This document shows positions 57,205 to 64,000 of a DNA stretch of 64,000 bases, piece after piece. Numbering within the stretch: position 1 is the stretch's first letter; each line of letters starts with the position of its first letter. The notes under the pieces were generated by a model that ran no database searches, was not told the DNA's origin, and saw only the letters and a list, made by a program, of their open reading frames with translations. Position numbers and translations under genes: made by a program. The stretch is from Dryomyza anilis (Eukaryota > Arthropoda > Insecta > Diptera > Dryomyzidae). The stretch covers positions 37,473,963 to 37,537,962 of the forward strand of contig OX638133.1 in NCBI GenBank assembly GCA_951804985.1, written 5' to 3'.

Positions 57205-57683
57205 TACGCAGAGAAAAATTGTGTTTACACCAAAAATATTATGCTTGCACACAGCATATTATGATTACAAACAGAGAAACATTTTATGCAAAATATTATA
57301 ATTACACGATGTAATAAAATTATGGTTACATCAAATATATTATGATTGCGCATATAATATTATGAATGCACACAACATATTATATTTACCTGCATAGTAT
57401 TAGTTTGTGCAACAAACATAATTAATTACACGCTGTGATAAAATTATGTATAAAGTAAAATATTTTATAATTTCACACAAAGTATTATGATTGTACACAA
57501 AGTATTATGAATGTATACAAAATATTATGATTGTACACAACACAATATTTTATTGGGGCACAGATAGCAAAACTTATTACCATTGTACATAACATATATT
57601 TATTACATGCAAATAAAACGTTGTTGCTGCTATCATATTATTATTGCAAGTATAGTAAAAAATGTGTTTGCTGCAAACATAAC
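57205..57683. repeat. word-repeat element J (TATTATGATTACAC)
   Basis: Left end TACGCAGAGAAAAATTGTG resembles element D's terminus (CACGCAGAGAAATAA). Some twelve copies of ATATTATGATTACACA-like words follow, mostly in one orientation. A clear right end was not found. Confidence 0.5.
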
Positions 57684-58670
57684 AGCCCAGCAAACATTTT
57701 GAGTCATTTAAGACTACCAATGTGTCATATTTATGAGTGTTACCCTCATACATGAGGGTTTTTATGAAACTTTTAATACTTCTAAAACATTCATATTTGA
57801 GCAACAAAGAGAGCCCAAGTAGGCTTCCGACCCCTGGGTAAAAGTCACAATTTTATGAGCCCAAAAACTCTCATATTTATGAAACTTTTATTACTCCTAA
57901 AACACTTATTAGTGGTATGTGAGCACTTAAAAGAGCCCAAAAGGCTACCGACCCCTGGGTAGAGGAGCCCATTTCATGAGCCAAAAACCTTCATATTTAT
58001 TAGACTTTTCTTGCCCCTAAAACACTCATATATGAGCACTTAAAAAAGCCCAAAAAGACTCCCGAACCCTGGGTGAGGGCACAATTTTATGAGTCCAATG
58101 ACACTCATATTCATGAGATTTTTATTACCCTTAAAACAGTCATGTTTGAGTACTAAAAAGAGCCCCAAAAGGCTACTAAAATTTGGGTACTGGACTCTTT
58201 AAAGAGCGCATTTTTTTTTATTTGAACATTTTAAAATATTCTTAAAACATTCACATTTTTGAGAATTTCTAGACACTACAATTATTAGTAGAATGTGTCT
58301 GAAATGAATCCAACATAGTACATGTTCATGTTTAATTTGAGGTGGCTCCTAAAGCGTTCATGAATGAGACTCTTTTATGAGTTAAAGTTGGAGCGTTCCT
58401 TAAACATTCTAAAATATACAACTTTTATGAGTCTTTTTTCTCAGAAGTCAGGAACAATTTTATTTTTGATGTTTTTAGGAGTCTTATTTATGAGGTCTCC
58501 TAAATAACTCCTAAATATGGCTCTTGAATGAGTAAAATTTTTGAGAGCTTCCGAAAACAGTCTTAAATGACTTCTGATTCTTTTTTCTGAGGGCGCATAA
58601 AACACTCAAAAATAGGTTTCCTTTATGACTCCAATTTCAGAGCGCTCCTAAATTGCTTAATGTGAGGATT
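57684..58670. repeat. minisatellite, ~120-bp units, grading into degenerate GAGTCCTAAAA words
   Basis: Four units of 116-123 bp, marked by the phrase CCGACCCCTGGGTA at 57827, 57948, 58064 and a weak fourth near 58186. Each unit contains CTCATATTTATGA, CTAAAACACTCATAT and AAGAGCCCAAAAGGCT. Beyond 58200 only related words remain. The left boundary CCCAGCAAACATTTTGAGTC has the same terminus as the CCCAGCAAAC elements, so the array may be the expanded interior of one. Confidence 0.75.
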
Positions 58671-59600
58671 GCAATCGTTACACATTTTAAAAATGATTTT
58701 AGACAATTAAATTCAATGTACATCCAATCCAGTTCTTTGGCAACGACGCCGTCAACGAACATCAAACTGGGCTAATACACAGCGCGAAGGCTTTTAACGC
58801 CTCAACCGCTCGCTGTTGCCAATCAAACACACAACCCACACACGTGACACACACAGACAGACAATGTTGCCATCTCATTGAAATCGAACGATGCCGTACG
58901 TCGTCGTGTAGTGCGTTCGTTTGCTGTTGTTTGTTTTAAATTAAAAAAAAGATTGAAATTTTGCATTTTTAATTTTGTTCGTTTGTTAATCACATCGTTA
59001 AGACACAAAAAGAGTGAATAAAAATCACAGAAACAACAACAGTTCAAACAGAAGAAACCAACAAAAAGAAAACAAAAACAAGTGGGCCGCCTACAGCTGC
59101 GCCTGCGCATTGACCAAAATTGGTAACTCGTTCTTGCGTATATTTTGTACCGCTGGAATATATTTGGCTGGAATAGCGCTACGTTAAATGTGGCCAACAA
59201 CAGCAACAGCAACGTATGTCAGGGTTCTTTCGGCATCGTGTTGTCGGAGAATCTGTTGTGTGCGCGAAGCATGTTGCATGTAAATTTATTTTTGTTGTTG
59301 GCACAATATTCGCAGAGTCGCATATGCAAATTGTTGTCTGCACTGTTGTTGTACATACATACATGCCATGTGTTGTTGTTGTTGTTACTGCTGCTGGTAC
59401 TGTGAAAAATGCATTCATCCGTCTTTTAGTCGTCTGTTGTTTTGCCCACAAATGTTCCCAAATTTACATAAGCGGCGTTGGCTGAACAACAGTCACAGAC
59501 TGTACGTCAAAAATCAAGAAATAAAACCATTAAAACGCCTACAATTCATGGGGCGCCATAAAAATTTAACTTAATGAAATTTTGTATTTTCCGCTGGTGC
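58671..59600. other. GC-richer region, possible promoter or 5' exon
   Basis: 58730-59480 differs clearly from its surroundings: CA-rich (ACACACGTGACACACACAG), GCTGTTG/CAACAGCAAC-rich, and with CCGTACGTCGTCGTG. Several short overlapping frames exist, but none shows a domain. It could be a neural-type promoter and untranslated exon of a gene beyond the window; not proven. Confidence 0.35.
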
Positions 59601-61354
59601 CTTTTATTCATGCGAATATTACGGATAGGTACTACAATGAACATATACAACTTTTAAACAGTTAAAAATTATATAATTCAACTTAACATTTTTAGCCAAA
59701 ATTCTGTATTTCGAATCGAAGAAAACAGTTTCCTCCTAATAAGAAAATCTAACTTGAAATAGCGTTAAGAAAAAATTTCCTTATAATAAGGAAATTACTT
59801 TCTCGATAAAAAAAAAGGAAAATTGAACTTGACGTTATTTAAAGTAAATTTTTATTAATATTTGAAATTTTTTTCTAAGTGTATGTCTTGTTTTTGTTAC
59901 TTGTCTGAGACTACGTGGGTGAGTCATCAATGTAATTCTTCATGCGCCCTAGTGAAGTCTTGACAATACCTTAGTAACCATATCACATTCTTTCTACTTA
60001 AATAAAAAATAAAAAGTTCGATCATTCTGTTCGCAATAAATTAAATACTTTTATTTCGACATTGGAGACGGAGGGAAATAAGAAGGTAATTTATTGATTA
60101 TTAAAAACCAAAAAAAACCCGCAAAATTGTTCCTGTGTTCTTCGCAAAAGGAACACGTGTTCATGTATCTGCTGTTGTTTTCATCAATTTTTCTTTCTCT
60201 TTAATATTAGCTCATATGCTTTGTTTTGCGACGTCGCCATCTGTTTGTTAGTGTGCACGTCTGTCGGTTGAAAGTAACTAAGTCAAATTTTCTAGATATT
60301 CAGACATTATGTTCTTAGGTATCAAAAAAGTAGCTAAGTACAATTTGTCTGGATCGCAGAAGTTTTTTTCTTAGGTATCAAAAACCGGCACTTAGGTATC
60401 AAAAACCGGCATGATATACAATGTTTGCATGTGTGTGTTTTCACGAATAGAACAACAAAGCACAGCCAAACCAAGCAAGCGTCTGTGTATATATGAATTT
60501 TAACATAAAAAAGTAGAATAAACGAATTTTCAAACGAATTGGTATGGTTTCAGTTCGTAAACATAAATTGGGATTAAATTTCGCATAAATACCAAGTTGT
60601 TTTCATTCCATTATTATCTAAATACACTATACAATGCTTATGTGTAACGTGAGGAAGGTTTATACATAACCAAAAGTAGAGACAGCAGAAGAGGAGAAAG
60701 TGTATAAGGTAAGTAAACGGTTTCAGAATACTATACATAGATTAAATTAAATAAAAATAAAATTAATAATAAAAATAATATAAAAAATTTAATTAAATTA
60801 AGTATTCAAAGAAGTCATTTATTATACAAAAATACATGTAGGTAATAAAATTCTAAATAAACAATAAATTACCTACAATATATTTTTTTTATGTTAGCTT
60901 CGAAATAATTGCTTTTAGTTACATATCGACAGACATACACACGAATAAACAGATGGCGCTGACAGACGGACAACGCAAAACAAAACACATATACGAACAC
61001 GTTTCATTAAATTTTGGGACGAAAACAGCAATAACATTTTTGATACCTAAGCAATTAATAACTGAATTCAAGAATAATTCTACTTATTTATTTTTTTGAG
61101 ACATAAGAAAATAATAACTGAATTTAAGAATAATTCTACTTAGTTACTTTTTTGACAATTAAGTAAATCCTTTTTTGAAATTTAGAATTCTTCGGTTTAT
61201 ACCTTAATTCCGTATACTTCTTAATTTCTTCTGGATTTTATAACTTTTTTCTCTCCGTGTAACAAAAAACGATAACTATAAAAAAATGTGTTCGAAACCG
61301 TAACCAAAAATGATTTATAAAAGTCAGAACTCAACCGACAACGCTTTATAGTTA
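59601..61354. other. intergenic with fragments of repeat T
   Basis: 60230-60290 carries GCCATCTGTTTGTTAGTGTG and GTTGAAAGTAACTAAG. An inverted relative (CGACAGACATACACACG, AACAGATGGCGCTGACAGAC) is at 60927-60968. TTCTTAGGTATCAAAAA is repeated at 60312, 60371 and nearby. Together they suggest an old inverted-repeat element of about 1 kb. No gene. Confidence 0.4.
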
Positions 61355-61749
61355 GCATATCCACAGTTCGTCGTATTTTAGTATGATATTCGTACCGTGT
61401 AGTAAATATATGATAAAATAACACAGAAACATCAATTTGATGATGCATCCCTTATAAAAAAAGAAATACCACAAGTGTTGTATTTAAGAGTAGCCCTGAT
61501 CTATGTTTTTTGGTGCGTATTTTGTGAAATTAAGAAAAATTGTGAAATTGAAGACAAATAGTGCAATTACAATTTTAATTTATTTGTTTTTCTCCTCAAA
61601 TCGAGGAATACTTATGATATTTTGAAAAAAATCCAAAATTTATAAGAATCAGCTGCATTTATTTGACGAAATATTTGAACAAGCAAGTTTAATTGCAGTA
61701 CTGTCGTATTCATACACCTCGTACAAATACTATAAAACTGTGAATACGC
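61355..61749. mobile_element. MITE-1 copy 3
   Basis: 395 bp, GCATATCCACAGTTCG to AAACTGTGAATACGC, TA on both sides. Same interior as copies 1 and 2. Confidence 0.83.
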
Positions 61750-63087
61750 TAAGTATTTTAACGTTTTCGGTTATAAATCGGGTTTAAACGGTTTTTAAAA
61801 ATAACTAAAGAAAATTAATTTTAATAGCAGAAATTCAATTTTTAATATTTGTATTAATATTTGTAAATCATATTTCTATGCAATTGGTTTGTACTTCCTT
61901 GTTTGAATAAAATAATTTGGTATTTAACTCAGATATAAAAATTATGAACAAAACTAATATTGCTAAAAACTCGGAATCGTAACCGTAACTCTAACATGGA
62001 GTCGGTATACCAAAACTGATTCGTTATAAAACTTATAACTGAAACCGTAAACGAAATGAGTAATAAAAACAGAAATCGAAACCTTTAACATTACTTGATA
62101 AACATATTAATTTTCAATAGGGTTTCAAAAGTTTAGACTTTTTACTAAATAATTTGTTTAGCAATTTAGAATTTAAAAACCCCTAATATCACTAAAATCA
62201 AATATTTAAATAATCAAATAATAAACAAAACCTTTATTTGCTTATTTGAAAGTCAAACATAAAACCACAAAACTTTAGAAATCAAAACCGCAATAAAATA
62301 ATAATACAAAAAAAAAAAAAAAATTTAAAACATTTCTACTCAGTTTAGCTGTTCAGCTGACAAACGCCCACCGCCAAAAACAACAACAACACCAACAATA
62401 CCACAATATAACCACAAAATACAACAACTTGACAATTAAGCCAACAACTAGACAAAGCAACAACAACAATGAACTACAACAAATGCCATGTTTCGCTTGT
62501 GTGGGCTTTGAACTTGAGTGAGTGGCGATGAAAAAAATAAAAAATTGTGAACTGTTTAAAAAAACTAAAATACTGTACTTCTAATTTTATGTATTTGTAA
62601 TTTTACAACAAAAATATATTGTTATTTACAATAGCTTAAAATTAAATAAAAAAAAAACTATTAATTATAATACTTATTTCAATCAATGATATGCGGCCTA
62701 AAATAATTTGAAGACATTGAAATGCCTCAAGAGCTGTGGCCGACAGTGTTGTGTGTACTCATAAATATTTCTCAAAACTACTTAAAATAGGACAAATTTT
62801 CTTAGTATAAGTTTCCAATTAAGTTGTGACCAAAAAATTATACATTTTGTGTTTACTTAGGGGGTTATCCTAGTACACATTATTATAGAATCATGTCGGA
62901 ATCATTAAAATAATTCGACCACACTCAGAAGACAATGTTCCATTAAGAACATAATGGTACGATCATTTATTCTTTGATTCACGTATTAATCATTTTTATT
63001 TCATATAGATTCAAAAGTTTTCAAATGAATTTGAAGGTATTGGCAAAATTCAGTACCATTAATTTAATAATATCAATAATATTGATT
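61750..63087. other. intergenic, nothing recognised
   Basis: AT-rich with a CAACAACAACACCAAC-type tract near 62380. No gene. Confidence 0.35.
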
Positions 63088-63287
63088 ATAATCCCATTAA
63101 AATTGGTCAATAGGACAATTAGTGATTTAATAGTATTCAAAAAATAAATCTTTTCATATAAACTCAATGGTAATGTCATGGTATTTCTTAGTAATTAATG
63201 GTATTTTCCGATTAAAATAATAATTTATCCTATTGGCTATTTTTAATAGTAAAAAACTATTATTTATAGATTATTTTTTTGTGGGTG
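63088..63287 (-). mobile_element. MITE-B copy, reverse, left end lost
   Basis: Runs from ATCCCATTAAAATTGGTCAA to TTATTTTTTTGTGGGTG-TA. It holds the uninterrupted sequence CTTTTCATATAAACTCAATG, which is the empty site for the MITE-A insertion in the next copy. Confidence 0.82.
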
Positions 63288-63308
63288 TAATTAGATATGT
63301 CATTGGTA

Positions 63309-63731
63309 CACCCAGAAATTCCCTCAAATCCCATTAAAATTGGTCAATAGGACAATAATTGATTTAATACTATACAAAAAATAAATCTTTTCATATCGTC
63401 GTTGTAAAACTAAAAGTCACCAACTACATTTTCAAAATGCCAGTTTTTCATTTACAAAAATCTTAATATATCTTTCAATTTTTGATCGATGAGCTCAATA
63501 TTTGTACCAAATGATAATAAAATGTGAGTCTATCAATTGGTATTTCAACTTTAAAAATGTATCAATTACTTTTTGTAATAATTACCAACAAAGTTGAAAT
63601 TTAAAATGTGCATAAAAATGTATTTGGTGACTTTTAGTTCTACAACGACGATATAAACTCTGTCACGGTATTTTATAGTATTTACCGATTAATAAAATAA
63701 TTTATCCTATTGACTATTTTTAATAGTAAAA
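63309..63731 (-). mobile_element. MITE-B copy, reverse, interrupted by MITE-A and cut by a SINE
   Basis: Starts TA-CACCCAGAAATTCCC. It is split after CTTTTCA by MITE-A (63396-63651) and resumes TATAAACTCTGTCACGG to TTAATAGTAAAA, where the SINE begins. The last part of the MITE is missing from the window. Confidence 0.85.
63396..63651. mobile_element. MITE-A copy 3, with empty-site proof of a TA duplication
   Basis: 256 bp, TCGTCGTTGTAAAACTAAAA to TTTTAGTTCTACAACGACGA, flanked by TA (63394-63395, 63652-63653). The parallel MITE-B copy 230 bp upstream reads TTTTCATATAAACTC at the same place, so exactly one TA was duplicated. Confidence 0.93.
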
Positions 63732-64000
63732 TAGCCGCGGTAGCTCAGTGGTTAGTGCGTTGAACTGCGAGCCGAAAGGTCCCCGGTTCAAGCCTGGACT
63801 GGGGCTAACAACATCTTTTCATAGACACATTTTTCTATACTGCGCTACCTCTCGTCAGTAAATGGCAAACCTACGAGAGTAAAAATTGCCTATGAAAAGC
63901 TCTCACCCGCCGTTCGGATTAGGCAATAAACTATAGGTCCCACCACTTTGAGTAAAAATATAACACGCACAGCTCAAAATGGTGAGAGAGCTCGGCCGAA
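63732..64000 (+). mobile_element. tRNA-derived SINE, copy 8, runs off the window
   Basis: TAGCCGCGGTAGCTCAGTGG with intact A and B boxes, then the full-length type body as far as GAGAGAGCTCGGCCGAA at the window end. It lies within a MITE-B. Confidence 0.92.

Noticed and set aside
57684..58670. CRISPR-like array
   Set aside because: Units are about 120 bp and divergent, with no short identical repeats or unique spacers, and the host is a fly.
59145..59574. Overlapping frames on both strands with valine- or cysteine-rich runs
   Set aside because: They are produced by GTTGTT/CAACAA repeats; no frame shows a recognisable domain or consistent start.

Overview
This is an AT-rich, gene-poor stretch of a eukaryotic nuclear genome, almost certainly a schizophoran (higher) fly such as a calyptrate. 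The reasons are GT-AG introns, a lysozyme-like gene with close resemblance to fly proteins, mini-me-type repeats with the (TA)n / core / (GTCY)n layout known from Diptera, many TA-flanked MITEs, and a captured piece of the fly nucleoside diphosphate kinase gene. The species cannot be named from the sequence alone.

Only one convincing host gene is present: a three-exon secreted c-type lysozyme-like gene (9425-11164, + strand, 148 aa). It has eight cysteines and the catalytic Glu, but Lys where the catalytic Asp should be. Its second intron carries a SINE. Other protein-like sequence comes from mobile elements or copies: a 5'-truncated LINE reverse-transcriptase tail (17730-18523), an intact 98-aa internally deleted Tc1/mariner-type transposase (24754-25050), a decayed transposase with DD41D-like spacing (30119-30770), and a broken awd/NDPK copy (35650-36100) inside a TIR element.

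The rest is a dense, nested deposit of repeats. It contains eight copies of a tRNA-derived SINE; eight mini-me-like elements in two subfamilies; three copies of MITE-A (TCGTCGTTGTAG termini); six of MITE-B (CACCCAGAAAAA); three of a 390-bp MITE (GCGTATTCACAGTT); foldback MITEs related to the DD41D-like transposase; a pair of 365-bp near-palindromes; a hAT-type element with an 8-bp target duplication; and a 1.45-kb AAATAAAG microsatellite. Two loose groups of TIR elements (termini CACNCAGAAAAA or CCCAGCAAAC) share ends but have interiors built from one short family-specific word repeated in both orientations. For several insertions an empty-site relative also lies in this window, which lets target duplications and the order of insertion be read.

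Layout: 0.2-7 kb nested MITE/SINE/mini-me cluster; 7.4-9 kb SINE and repeats; 9.4-11.2 kb lysozyme-like gene; 12-14 kb TTCGTAAAA-word element; 14.7-16.1 kb microsatellite; 16.4-23 kb SINEs, LINE tail and MITEs; 24-31 kb transposase remnants, mini-me and hAT; 32-39 kb nested Q/awd/S elements; 40.8-44 kb SINEs and MITEs; 46-50.5 kb mini-me and palindromes; 51-59 kb tandem duplication, dispersed repeats and a 120-bp minisatellite; 61-64 kb a MITE pile-up cut by the window end.
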